Assembly: GCA_002439285.1 (NCBI GenBank)
Contig: DJTQ01000134.1
Location: forward strand, 1-27,526
Direction: 5' to 3'
DNA length: 27,526 nt
Origin: Paenibacillaceae bacterium UBA6304
GTDB taxonomy: Bacteria; Bacillota; Bacilli; Paenibacillales; Paenibacillaceae
Part shown: piece after piece, positions 9,095-17,243 of the stretch
How the letters are laid out: every line of letters starts with the position of its first letter
Numbering within the stretch: position 1 is the stretch's first letter
Translations under genes and position numbers: made by a program
The notes under the pieces: model-generated
Databases searched by the model: none
What the model saw: only the letters and a program-made list of their open reading frames with translations
Told to the model about the DNA's origin: nothing

Positions 9095-10045
9095 ATGCCG
9101 AAATCCAAGCGATTGCTGGAATTGATGATGACCGTCAACCGGAAACGGAAATTTACCGTCCGGGAACTGGCCGACGAATTCGGCGTATCTTCGAGAACGA
9201 TCTTAAGGGATTTGCAGGAACTCAGCGAACTGGGAGTCCCCTTGTATTCCGAAGTCGGCCCTCACGGAGGCTATCAGGTGTTGAACGAACGGGTGCTGCC
9301 GCCCATTGCTTTTACTGAGGAGGAGGCGGTGTCCATCTTTTTTGCGAGCCATGCGTTACGCCATTATAAATATCTCCCCTTTGAAACGGAAGCTGCCCAG
9401 GCGCTGGGCAAATTCTACAATTACATGTCCGGGGAGGTTCGCGACCGGATCGACGAGTTAAAAAATCGGGTGGATTTCGTCACGCCGCAAAGAAAGACGG
9501 AATTTCCTTACCTGACTACCTTGCTGGATGCGGCGATCCGGCAGCAGGTGGTCGCCATCGAATACGAATCCCCGCAGCGCCCTAAGCCGACCCCCCGGAT
9601 CATTCAGCCGATCGGCATCTACGCCAGCGGCGGGCTCTGGTATTGCCCTGCTTATTGCTTCGAACGGAAAGACTTCCGGCTGTTCCGATGCGACCGCATC
9701 CATAACGCTGTCCCACATGCCGATGCAAGTCCGCTGGATCTCCGTCACATACACCTTGGAAATTGGGAGGATGAGATCCGGTCGAAACGGAACATCGCCA
9801 GCGCTCATGTGGAGCTCAGTAAAATCGGCGTGGAATCGTGCGATCCGGAGTTAGTCCGGCGCATGAATCTGCATATCCGTGAAGACGGAACCGGCTATTT
9901 AAACGGATCCTTCCCGCTGGAGGATATCCCGTTTCTAGCGAAGACTTTTATCGGCTTGGGCCGCGATGCGGCGGTGAAGGAGCCGAAAGAGCTGGTAGAC
10001 GAAATCAGGAACCGGCTATCCGATTTGCTGAAAACATATCAATAG
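9095..10045 (+). CDS. YafY/WYL-domain transcriptional regulator
   Basis: The 316-residue protein begins with an HTH_11-type winged helix (residues about 4-60: FTVRELADEFGVSSRTILRD and a GGY wing). The WYL domain (about 145-215) includes VAIEYESPQ, QPIGIYASGGLWYCPAYCFE and FRLFRCDRI; the usual W-Y-L reads W-Y-C here. A WCX-like C-terminal extension completes the family length. Proteins of this type are one-component DNA-binding regulators that sense a small ligand or nucleic acid. AGGAGG (9081-9086) lies eight bases before the ATG at 9095; an out-of-frame ATG at 9088 is too close to the ribosome binding site. The gene stands alone, with no co-directional downstream partner, so its targets are unknown. 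Confidence 0.9.
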   Translation: MPKSKRLLELMMTVNRKRKFTVRELADEFGVSSRTILRDLQELSELGVPLYSEVGPHGGYQVLNERVLPPIAFTEEEAVSIFFASHALRHYKYLPFETEAAQALGKFYNYMSGEVRDRIDELKNRVDFVTPQRKTEFPYLTTLLDAAIRQQVVAIEYESPQRPKPTPRIIQPIGIYASGGLWYCPAYCFERKDFRLFRCDRIHNAVPHADASPLDLRHIHLGNWEDEIRSKRNIASAHVELSKIGVESCDPELVRRMNLHIREDGTGYLNGSFPLEDIPFLAKTFIGLGRDAAVKEPKELVDEIRNRLSDLLKTYQ

Positions 10046-10071
10046 AAGACCGCCCGAAGGGCGATCTTCTA
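10043..10071. terminator. Hairpin between convergent genes, probable weak bidirectional terminator
   Basis: TAGAAGA pairs with TCTTCTA (10065-10071). After one C-A mismatch the stem continues CGCCC/GGGCG around a three-base loop. There is no strong T tract on either side, so termination efficiency is uncertain. It lies between the WYL regulator end (10045) and the GH20 gene end (10086). Confidence 0.6.
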
Positions 10072-10085
10072 TTAGGACAATACCT

Positions 10086-12002
10086 TTAAGTCAGCGAAGC
10101 GGCAGTCACTATGGACTGATACAGGCCCGTTACGTTTAGCGGCGCCGTCGGAGTGCCGATCTGATCAAAGATCAGCCTCTCGGCCGCAAGTTCCTCAAGA
10201 ACCTCTATCCGGCCTTCCGCATAATCGCTGATCCGGTCGCCCGCCGATTGGATTCGTGCCTTGAGCCCGCCGTATCGGATATCGAGCACTTCCCAGCCAA
10301 ACGGTTTATAGGTCAACATCCACAGCGCCCGATGGGCAAGCCGTAGTTTCTCCACACGAAGCAGCAATTCCGGCAACTCCTCCGCAACGATCCGTTGCAA
10401 CTCACCGATGCTCCGTTCCTCATAGCAGCGTTTCAGCCGTACGCCAAGCGTTGATTTCATAGTCAACACGCCCGCCAATTTATCGTAAACGTCGAACAGT
10501 TCATGGAACGGGCTGGACAAATCCTCCTTGCAGGTCTGCCATTTTCTCTGAAGCTCTGCATAATGCGCCGGCAGCACGGCTTCGGATTCGGGGGTAATAT
10601 GGCCGTCGAACATGCCCGACATTAAGTCCTGCCACAACAGGAATTTGGCTGGATTGGCCATCCAGTGGTTGCCTTCGTCTACCCCAGGGACCTCATCCAT
10701 ATATTTTAGCGAAACCAATAGATCAAACAAATCCAGTCCCGTGCAGGCCTTCAGGCGTTTGGCGAGATGCTCATCATCCACTTCATCCCCGTATCCGTGC
10801 TCCGCAAACAGCTGTAATCCGGCTAAAATGACGAAATGGTTCGTTTCCGTTCCGTTATCCCCCCAAGCCGTTGCGAACACTTCCTTGACCCCCTTATTCT
10901 TGGCGGCGCACAGGGCCGGATGGCTTGTCGTCCAGGTCTTGCCGTAATTCGGCGCCATCGAATTCCACATATGAATGCCACCTGCGAAGATCGGAGGCGA
11001 CCCCAGCTGAAGATGCATATCGAACAGCTTCTCATACCCTTCCTCATCGCCACGGCCATAATCCCAGAAGACAAACTGGACACCTTCCGGAATTTTGTCC
11101 ATATTTTCCTCCGAAAAGTCGGCATGAATATTGTATAAATGGCCCTGATAATCGTTCGCTAACAAGTTGAAATACATATCGCTCCAGATCATCGGGTGAA
11201 GGTTGTATTTTTGGCAGATTTGAAGCACTTTGCCGACATGCTCGTTCATAATCTCGAACCGGTCGCGGAACCCATTCTCACGCAAATAGCGGCCCAATCC
11301 GACCTGGAACGCCTCATCCATACCGATATGTATGCGTCTCGACCGGAAGGTCTTGGCTGCCGTACTGATCATTTGATCGATAAATTCATAGGTTTTTGGT
11401 GCTCCCGGAAGCAAAATATCACTGTGATCCCGAATCGGCTCCGCATAATTCCACTTCAACGCATGGAACAGATGGCCGAGCGTCTGAATGCAGGCGATCA
11501 TCTCAATCCCGAACAGATCGGCGTAATCGTCGCATTCCCGAAGCTCTTCGATCGTATAACGCCCCCGCATATACCCGAAATATGGCAAGCCTTCGATTTC
11601 ATAAGTATCCTCGGTATACATCATTAATCCGTTAAGCCCCATGACCGCCATATAGCGGATAAACTGCTTGATCGTCTCTACGCGCATCACTCCGTTGCGG
11701 GAGGCGTCCAACATCGTTCCGTTAAAATCAAATCTCGGCTGTTCTGTTATCTTGAACTTATCCTCCTGCTTCGCATGTTCCGCAAACAGACCCAAACCGC
11801 GGTAAAAATGAATCTTGCTCTCATATTGAATCCGGCCCTGTGTACCCGTCCGAGAGACGACCAGTGGACCGCTGCATTGGACAACTTCAACCTTCACTAT
11901 ATCTTCATCGTCGAGGGACTGAATTTCCAAACCCAGCATATCCGACAATTCGGAAATTCCAAGCGCCAAATCTTCCGTTAACCCGTTAAAATGTACTTTC
12001 AT
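10086..12002 (-). CDS. Glycoside hydrolase family 20 beta-N-acetylhexosaminidase
   Basis: The 638-residue protein has an N-terminal domain of about 85 residues and then a GH20-like TIM barrel. The barrel opens with MLDASRNGVMRVETIKQF and IRYMAVMGLNGLMMYTEDTY. The motif RRIHIGMDEA carries the adjacent Asp-Glu pair (about D229 and E230) that in GH20 enzymes orients the acetamido group and acts as acid/base. It would release terminal N-acetyl-beta-hexosamine from glycans. There is no signal peptide, so it acts on imported oligosaccharides. I chose the ATG at 12002 because GGAGG lies eight bases upstream; an ATG 12 codons earlier lacks such support. It follows the AraC gene by 32 bases and is probably its co-transcribed target. 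Confidence 0.87.
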   Translation of the reverse strand: MKVHFNGLTEDLALGISELSDMLGLEIQSLDDEDIVKVEVVQCSGPLVVSRTGTQGRIQYESKIHFYRGLGLFAEHAKQEDKFKITEQPRFDFNGTMLDASRNGVMRVETIKQFIRYMAVMGLNGLMMYTEDTYEIEGLPYFGYMRGRYTIEELRECDDYADLFGIEMIACIQTLGHLFHALKWNYAEPIRDHSDILLPGAPKTYEFIDQMISTAAKTFRSRRIHIGMDEAFQVGLGRYLRENGFRDRFEIMNEHVGKVLQICQKYNLHPMIWSDMYFNLLANDYQGHLYNIHADFSEENMDKIPEGVQFVFWDYGRGDEEGYEKLFDMHLQLGSPPIFAGGIHMWNSMAPNYGKTWTTSHPALCAAKNKGVKEVFATAWGDNGTETNHFVILAGLQLFAEHGYGDEVDDEHLAKRLKACTGLDLFDLLVSLKYMDEVPGVDEGNHWMANPAKFLLWQDLMSGMFDGHITPESEAVLPAHYAELQRKWQTCKEDLSSPFHELFDVYDKLAGVLTMKSTLGVRLKRCYEERSIGELQRIVAEELPELLLRVEKLRLAHRALWMLTYKPFGWEVLDIRYGGLKARIQSAGDRISDYAEGRIEVLEELAAERLIFDQIGTPTAPLNVTGLYQSIVTAASLT

Positions 12003-12034
12003 TCTTGCTGCCTCCATCTTTGGTTGGTGTATGT

Positions 12035-12904
12035 TCACTGCCCGATCCTGTTGCGGTAACCCCGGGGAGAGGTGCCTGTAATTCGCTTGAATACTCTCGA
12101 AAAATAAAACATATCCTTATATCCCAGCGCCTCCCCGATTTCCTTGACACTCATATCCGTGTTCAGAAGTATATTTTTGGCTTCCGCAATTTTGAGCCGA
12201 TGAATAAATTCGTTGAGCGGATAACCTGTATATTCAAGCACGATTCTTCGCAGCGTGGATACGGAAATATGATGTCTGGACGCGATATCCTCCGCCTCAT
12301 GAGGCAGATACAGGGAGCGGGAAATGTCATCTATAATCTTCAAAGCAGACCGTCCCCGGTTCCCCGCTTCGGCCTGGTCTCCTTGCGCTACAAGCTCGTA
12401 CAACAGCGACTCCAGTATCATCGCAGCCCGGTCCAAATTGCTCGGAACCCCGCTGTCGATCAGCATAAACATCATCTCCATTTTGTGCAGCAACGCCTCG
12501 TCTACGGATGCGCTTTTGACAAGATGCGGCTCATGGAGCCAATCCTGCAACCATTCGTCTACCCTGTCGCCTTCTACGGTGAAATAATATTCATCCCAAT
12601 ACCCGCCCTCATAAGGCCCGTAATTAAATACGACGCCGGGAAACAGGCAAAACCAGGACCCCGCCTCGACCTTCTGTCTTTCCCCGCCTTGGACCTGATA
12701 ATATCCTGCACCCCCGGTAATCACTACAAAAGCCCATTCTTTGAAATCGGCGTTCTCCCGTTGCATCGTTCTCCCGGGCAAATGACCCGCACCGACCAAG
12801 GAGATCGACTTGATTCTCCGACGTTTGGGATCGACTGCCGGGTGAAGCACGCGAATCGGGTTAGGACTGATCATATAATCCAGATATTTTGTCACCCTGT
12901 ACAT
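12035..12904 (-). CDS. AraC family transcriptional regulator
   Basis: The 289-residue protein has an N-terminal cupin-like sensing region (about residues 20-160, including GGAGYYQVQGGERQKVEAGS). A C-terminal double helix-turn-helix (about 190-288) contains EDIASRHHISVSTLRRIV and the AraC signature KEIGEALGYKDMFYFSRVFK. Such proteins usually activate carbohydrate-use genes when the cupin binds a sugar. The ATG at 12904 is preceded by AAAGGGGTGA. It is the first gene of a pair with GH20 and is divergent from the Gfo/Idh/MocA operon, so either or both units may be its targets. Its promoter overlaps a cre-like site. Confidence 0.92.
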   Translation of the reverse strand: MYRVTKYLDYMISPNPIRVLHPAVDPKRRRIKSISLVGAGHLPGRTMQRENADFKEWAFVVITGGAGYYQVQGGERQKVEAGSWFCLFPGVVFNYGPYEGGYWDEYYFTVEGDRVDEWLQDWLHEPHLVKSASVDEALLHKMEMMFMLIDSGVPSNLDRAAMILESLLYELVAQGDQAEAGNRGRSALKIIDDISRSLYLPHEAEDIASRHHISVSTLRRIVLEYTGYPLNEFIHRLKIAEAKNILLNTDMSVKEIGEALGYKDMFYFSRVFKRITGTSPRGYRNRIGQ

Positions 12905-12966
12905 TCACCCCTTTCATTATCCATGTTAAATTAATTGCAAATGAACAAATAAAACAAATTCCCTCG

Positions 12967-12986
12967 TAACGAACGGTTACATTGTA
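12967..12986 (-). promoter_or_regulatory. AraC-gene promoter (-10) overlapping a cre-like palindrome
   Basis: The minus strand has the extended -10 element TGCTACAAT; TACAAT is at 12981-12986. Immediately overlapping it, ATGTAACCGTTCGTTA (12967-12982) matches the CcpA cre consensus WTGNAANCGNWNNCWW at 15 of 16 positions; the mismatch is T for the conserved C at position 14. The core is also a GTAAC/GTTAC dyad. Repression by CcpA in the presence of preferred sugars is a reasonable inference. Confidence 0.5.
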
Positions 12987-13026
12987 GCAGATTCGTGCGA
13001 ATAACGAAAGGGTGGAAGCGGTAACA

Positions 13027-14085
13027 ATGAACAAATTGAACATTGGACTCATCGGCAACGGATCGATCTCGGAAAGCCACCTTCAGGCTTACCAAGCTGA
13101 TCCGCGGGTTGAACTGACTGCCGTCTGCGATCTCAACAAAGAACGGGCCGAAGAAACAGCCCGCAAATACAACATTCCCCATGTGTATACCGATTACCGC
13201 GACTTGCTGGCCCTCCCGGAAATCGATGCCGTCAGCATTTGCACCTGGAACGACTCCCATGCCGAAATCAGTGTCGCTGCGTTAGAGGCCGGCAAGCATG
13301 TCCTGTGCGAAAAGCCGCTCTGCAAAACCGTTGACGAAGCGCTGCGCGTAGAGGATGCAGTACGCCGGTCCGGCAAGCTTCTCCAAGTCGGATACGTTCG
13401 TCGTCATGCCTCCAATATTGCCGTGCTGAAGAAGTTTATCGACGCCGGAGACCTCGGCGAAATTTACTTCGCCAAGGCAAGCCTGATTCGCAGACTCGGT
13501 AATCCGGGCGGATGGTTCGCAGACCGCGAACGCTCGGGAGGCGGACCGCTGATCGATATCGGCGTGCATGTGATCGACCTGTGCTGGTATCTGATGGGCA
13601 AGCCCAAGGTCAAATCCGTAAGCGGCAATACGTACAACAAACTGGGTAACCGCTCTAACATAGAAAATTACGACTTTTACAAGGCGGCCGATTACGATGC
13701 TTCGCTGAACACGGTGGAGGACATGGCGAATGCAATGATCCGGTTCGAGAACGGAGCTTCGCTCCTCGTCGACGTCAGCTTTTCACTCCATGCCCGGGAC
13801 AACTCGGCCCAGGTCAATATTTACGGCGAACGCGGCGGAGCCGAAATCGAGCCGGTGCTGTCTATCGTGACCGAACGGCACAACACGATCATTAATATCG
13901 ATCCGCAAATCAGCACGCCGGGCTTCGACTTCCAGGGCAGCTTCAACAATGAGATCGCCCATTTCATCGACAGCTGCCTGGGAAACATCACAACCAACAG
14001 CCCCGTCGAGGACGGCGTAGAAATGATTAAAATTTTGAACGCGGTTTATCAATCCGCCGCGGAAGGCAGAGAAATTCATTTTTAA
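13027..14085 (+). CDS. Gfo/Idh/MocA family oxidoreductase
   Basis: The 352-residue protein has an N-terminal NAD(P)-binding Rossmann fold (IGLIGNGSISESHLQAYQ, residues 6-23). The family lysine motif CEKPLCKTVDEA (about 95-106) follows, and the C-terminal domain includes DIGVHVIDLCWYL, which provides the Asp/His residues used in sugar or polyol oxidation. These enzymes oxidise or reduce hydroxyl groups of sugars and inositols. An alternative GTG start five codons earlier (13012) is possible; I chose the ATG at 13027 because the GGGTGG ribosome binding site overlaps the GTG. It is the first gene of a three-gene plus-strand operon with two TIM-barrel isomerase-like genes, a grouping common in keto-sugar and inositol catabolism. 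Exact substrate unknown. Confidence 0.9.
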   Translation: MNKLNIGLIGNGSISESHLQAYQADPRVELTAVCDLNKERAEETARKYNIPHVYTDYRDLLALPEIDAVSICTWNDSHAEISVAALEAGKHVLCEKPLCKTVDEALRVEDAVRRSGKLLQVGYVRRHASNIAVLKKFIDAGDLGEIYFAKASLIRRLGNPGGWFADRERSGGGPLIDIGVHVIDLCWYLMGKPKVKSVSGNTYNKLGNRSNIENYDFYKAADYDASLNTVEDMANAMIRFENGASLLVDVSFSLHARDNSAQVNIYGERGGAEIEPVLSIVTERHNTIINIDPQISTPGFDFQGSFNNEIAHFIDSCLGNITTNSPVEDGVEMIKILNAVYQSAAEGREIHF

Positions 14086-14117
14086 ATTCTTTATTCCGAA
14101 AAGGAGGCGAATGCGCA

Positions 14118-14996
14118 TTGAAACTGAACAATAAGATCGGCGTCATTGTCGACAGCTTCGGGCTGGGCGTGCGGGATGGTTTGAAAAAGGCCAAGGAGGT
14201 CGGCGCCGACGGCGTTCAAATTTACGCCGTTTCCGGCGAAATGGACCCGGCGGTGCTCAAAGGGGCGAATCGGCGGGAATTCCGGGCTTACATCGAGGAC
14301 CTCGGACTCGAAGTGTCCGCACTCTGCGGGGACCTCGCGGGACACGGGTTTCAAGACGCGGAAGCTAATCCGGACAAGATCGATAAATCTAAGCGGATAC
14401 TCGATCTGGCCGTCGAGCTCGGCACGAATATCGTCACGACGCATATCGGCATCGTGCCGGAGGACCCGAACAGCCGCATCTATGAGGCCATGCAGCAAGC
14501 CTGCGAAGAGCTTGGCGTCTATGCCAAGAGCATGAACGCCTATTTTGCGATCGAGACCGGCCCTGAACCGGCGGCCCATTTGAAGAGCTTCCTGGATACG
14601 CTCAGCACGAACGGAGTCTCCGTCAATTTCGACCCGGCCAATATGGTCATGGTCACGGGCGACGACCCGGTCCAAGGGGCCAAGACACTGCGTGATTACA
14701 TTGTCCATACGCATGTGAAGGATGGCAAACGGCTTCGATACGTCGATCCAAAAGACGTGTATGGGTATCTCGGCCACAGCGCGATGGACCATGCCAAAAT
14801 CGCCGAAATGGCCGCCTCCGGCGCCGCCTTCGAAGAAGTTCCGCTCGGCATGGGCAGCGTCGATTTTCCAGCTTATTTCGCCGCGCTGCAGGAAATCGGA
14901 TACACCGGTTACCTGACGATCGAACGCGAGGTAGGCGCAAATCCCGCGGCGGACATTGCCAAAGCGGTATCTTTCATTCAATCATATCGAGCTTGA
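14118..14996 (+). CDS. Sugar phosphate isomerase/epimerase family protein (first copy)
   Basis: The 292-residue protein is an AP-endonuclease-2/xylose-isomerase-like TIM barrel. The expected metal-binding acids and histidine are in FAIETGPEP, VNFDPANMVM, IVHTHVKDG and LTIEREVG. Such proteins isomerise or epimerise keto sugars, or act as dehydratases in inositol breakdown. The start is TTG at 14118, ten bases after AAGGAGG (14101-14107). An ATG at 14111 is nearer but opens only a seven-codon frame. It follows the oxidoreductase by 32 bases and precedes a second barrel protein by 27 bases, indicating an operon. Confidence 0.87.
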   Translation: MKLNNKIGVIVDSFGLGVRDGLKKAKEVGADGVQIYAVSGEMDPAVLKGANRREFRAYIEDLGLEVSALCGDLAGHGFQDAEANPDKIDKSKRILDLAVELGTNIVTTHIGIVPEDPNSRIYEAMQQACEELGVYAKSMNAYFAIETGPEPAAHLKSFLDTLSTNGVSVNFDPANMVMVTGDDPVQGAKTLRDYIVHTHVKDGKRLRYVDPKDVYGYLGHSAMDHAKIAEMAASGAAFEEVPLGMGSVDFPAYFAALQEIGYTGYLTIEREVGANPAADIAKAVSFIQSYRA

Positions 14997-15023
14997 TAGC
15001 TTAAAAGAGGGAGAGGATTCACT

Positions 15024-15884
15024 ATGAAATTAGGCATTAGTTCATATAGTTTATATCAAGCCATGCAAGACGGTCGTATGACCATTGAAGAAGCGATCGA
15101 ATGGATGGCCGGCATCGGGGCCAGTCACATAGAAATCGTGCCGGGGCTGGGGTTCGACTTTGATACACATCCCGAATTGGAAGAGAAGATCAAAGCCAAG
15201 GCGAAGGCGGTCGGCATGGAAATCTCCAATGTCGCCGTCGGCGCCAACTTCATCACCGATACGGAAGAGGAATATGAAGCGGAGATCGCTCGCGTCATCC
15301 GCGAGGTGGATCGCACCCATCGGCTGGGTGCGAAGCTGATGCGGCATGACGTCGCTTCCCGCGAGGACACCTCGATACTCCGATTCAATGAAGATCTGGA
15401 CCGGATCGCTGCGGCTTGCCGCCGAATCGCCGACCATGCTGCGCAATACGGCATCGTAACGAGCGTGGAGAACCACGGCTATTACGTACAGGCCAGCGAT
15501 CGCGTTCAGGCGCTGATCCATGCGGTGGATCGGCCTAACTACAAAACGACGCTCGATGTAGGCAACTTCGTCTGCGTGGACGAGAATCCGGTGACGGCCG
15601 TAAAAAGCAATCTTCCGTTTGCTTCGATGATCCATATTAAGGACTTCTACGTCCGCCCATCTTATCGCAATCCGGGAGCCGGATGGTTCCAAAGCGCCGG
15701 CGGCAACCACTTGCGGGGTGCGATCGCCGGGCATGGCGATCTCGACCTGCCGGAAATCATCCGTGGGATCAAGAACTCGGGTTACGACGGGTTCCTATCC
15801 ATCGAGTACGAAGGCATGGAAGACTGTCTGTCCGGTACGAAAATCGCTTTCGATAACGTCAACCGGATGTGGAATGAAGCGTAG
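15024..15884 (+). CDS. Sugar phosphate isomerase/epimerase family protein (second copy)
   Basis: The 286-residue protein belongs to the same TIM-barrel family as its upstream neighbour but is clearly divergent, so the two probably do successive or alternative steps. Likely metal ligands are in SVENHGYYV, TTLDVGNFV, MIHIKDFYV and LSIEYEGME. GAGGGAGAGG precedes the ATG at 15024 at suitable spacing. It is the last gene of the Gfo/Idh/MocA operon. A hydrolase, isomerase or dehydratase role towards a keto sugar is possible; the sequence alone does not decide. Confidence 0.88.
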   Translation: MKLGISSYSLYQAMQDGRMTIEEAIEWMAGIGASHIEIVPGLGFDFDTHPELEEKIKAKAKAVGMEISNVAVGANFITDTEEEYEAEIARVIREVDRTHRLGAKLMRHDVASREDTSILRFNEDLDRIAAACRRIADHAAQYGIVTSVENHGYYVQASDRVQALIHAVDRPNYKTTLDVGNFVCVDENPVTAVKSNLPFASMIHIKDFYVRPSYRNPGAGWFQSAGGNHLRGAIAGHGDLDLPEIIRGIKNSGYDGFLSIEYEGMEDCLSGTKIAFDNVNRMWNEA

Positions 15885-15899
15885 CCAAACCGATAACTT

Positions 15900-16238
15900 A
15901 AAGGGAATGTCCCAAAACAGATAAAATTACTTGTTCGATGGCTCTTTATTTGTGATAGATGTTCTGCGAAGATGGTTCCCCACTCACTAACGAATCTGAC
16001 AAACCTTATTTGGGCTGAATACGGTACTATGAAATTGTAACGAATCTCAAACACGCTATTAGGAGCGAATTCACACTCTACACGCTCAATTTCATGAAAT
16101 AGCGTTGCTCAAATTCGTTAGTTTATAGCTAGAGCCTAAATCACCCAAATAAGGATACATAGATTCGTTACCGACAAGCTGTCATATAAAAAGGTGTCCC
16201 ATCGGCCATCTACTGATGACTTTTGGGACACCCCCTTT
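15900..16238. repeat. MITE-like palindromic non-coding element
   Basis: The ends are 18-base inverted repeats: AAAGGGAATGTCCCAAAA (15900-15917) and, as reverse complement, AAAGGGGGTGTCCCAAAA (16221-16238), with 16 of 18 identical. The interior is itself a long imperfect palindrome. TAACGAATCT (15988-15997), CCTTATTTGGG, TAACGAATCT (16038-16047) and ACGCTATT (16053-16060) recur in the same order as reverse complements at 16161-16170, 16144-16154, 16111-16120 and 16098-16105. No convincing reading frame is present. TTAA occurs at both boundaries and could be a target duplication. It fills most of the gap between the second isomerase gene and the copper-amine-oxidase-like gene. Confidence 0.65.
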
Positions 16239-16240
16239 TT
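16188..16240. terminator. Bidirectional intrinsic terminator at the right end of the palindromic element
   Basis: GGTGTCCC (16193-16200) pairs perfectly with GGGACACC (16225-16232) around a 24-base loop. Five T residues lie at 16236-16240 for plus-strand transcripts, and five follow directly on the minus strand (complement of 16188-16192). It would serve the gene ending at 16260 and, from the other side, the isomerase operon. Confidence 0.75.
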
Positions 16241-16259
16241 AAACCAGGCAGACCATCAC

Positions 16260-17066
16260 TTATTCAGAAAACAATCTTGCCACTGTAATAATATAATCTA
16301 CGTCAACTAACGGGTACGATTGAGTTACAACCACTTCTTCCCCCTTACCGACACTTGGAAGAGCCGGGTAAAAAGGCCGGCTGTACGAATCCGTCGAAAA
16401 GCCCCCATAGCTGGCCCCGAAAGAAACAAGTGGGTGAATATCTGATCTTCCTTCGGGAATATCATCGTCAGTAATATTAGTGGCGGTAATTGCTAGTTTG
16501 AAGGTTTGATTCTTACCGGAAGATAGGGTGTAGTTGTCGATCCGGAATGCACCATCTACATTTTGGCTATATAAGTCATTTCCCGCAAAGTCTTTAAATG
16601 GTTCCCCAACAATAACTCGGTCATCATCTATAACGAGTACTTGCAGCTCCTTATCCCAGTGGTACTCCATATCTGTTTGATCTAAGAAGATACGAAGGGG
16701 AAGCATCATCGCCCCCTGCTTTAGTACAGGGGTTGTATCCATGGAAATTGTTTGGTTATCCACTTTCGCATCCTTGGATCCAATTGAAAATTGGAAGTCA
16801 TGACCCAGCCAACTCAGACTTGCTGTCTTGATCGAAGAATCGTATTTAACCTTGCCTCCAAACAGATCCTCAATGGAACGAAGCGGAACAAGCAGACGAT
16901 GATTTTGGTCAACTAGCGGGGCTACGGGCTTGGTGTATAGAACAAAATAAGGCCCGACTTTCAAATGGACTTTGGAACTTTCGGGAAGGGAACCGGCCGA
17001 GGCTTCATTTGTGTTCGTACCTATCAATATAATGATACCAAGTATAATTAGCATTAATTTTTTCAT
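16260..17066 (-). CDS. Secreted copper amine oxidase N-terminal domain-like protein
   Basis: The 268-residue protein starts with a signal peptide (MKKLMLIILGIIILIGTNTN, likely cleaved after ASA near residue 24). The next part (about 28-150) has the copper amine oxidase N-terminal domain repeat pattern seen in many Bacillales secreted proteins: HRLLVPLRSIEDLFGGKVKY and MLPLRIFLDQTDMEYHWDKE. The remainder (about 155-268) is a beta-rich domain with NQTFKLAITATNITDDDIP, resembling an immunoglobulin-like fold. No amine oxidase catalytic domain is present, so enzymatic activity is unlikely; a wall-associated or binding role is inferred. AGAGGTGA precedes the ATG. The gene appears more AT-rich than its neighbours and stands alone between two terminators. 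Confidence 0.8.
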   Translation of the reverse strand: MKKLMLIILGIIILIGTNTNEASAGSLPESSKVHLKVGPYFVLYTKPVAPLVDQNHRLLVPLRSIEDLFGGKVKYDSSIKTASLSWLGHDFQFSIGSKDAKVDNQTISMDTTPVLKQGAMMLPLRIFLDQTDMEYHWDKELQVLVIDDDRVIVGEPFKDFAGNDLYSQNVDGAFRIDNYTLSSGKNQTFKLAITATNITDDDIPEGRSDIHPLVSFGASYGGFSTDSYSRPFYPALPSVGKGEEVVVTQSYPLVDVDYIITVARLFSE

Positions 17067-17161
17067 AAATGGATAGTCACCTCTTTGTTAAAATATGTAT
17101 CCTGTCCTATATTAACGCTAGTTTAGACATAATAGTTGCATCCACCATGCTCGATTGACGC

Positions 17162-17207
17162 AAAAAAGGTACCGTCTCCTCACAATGTGAAGCTACGGTA
17201 CCTTTTT
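17162..17207. terminator. Bidirectional terminator after the mannosidase cluster
   Basis: GGTACCGT (17168-17175) pairs with ACGGTACC (17195-17202). Six T residues follow on the minus strand (17162-17167) and five on the plus strand (17203-17207). It ends the minus-strand cluster whose last stop codon is at 17244. Confidence 0.9.
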
Positions 17208-17243
17208 GATTTTTTCAGGCTTCCAAAGCGAAGTACACCTGCT

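Noticed and set aside
12005..12934. 309-codon plus-strand reading frame opposite the AraC gene
   Set aside because: It lies antisense to a convincing AraC regulator, and its product looks like an antisense translation with no domain.
14091..14981. 296-codon minus-strand reading frame opposite the first isomerase gene
   Set aside because: Shadow frame: the plus-strand protein has conserved metal-ligand motifs and an AAGGAGG site, the minus-strand product has no recognisable motif.
15900..16240. CRISPR-like array suggested by recurring TAACGAATCT
   Set aside because: The copies are few, unequally spaced and in both orientations in mirror order; this is a palindromic element, not a direct-repeat array.
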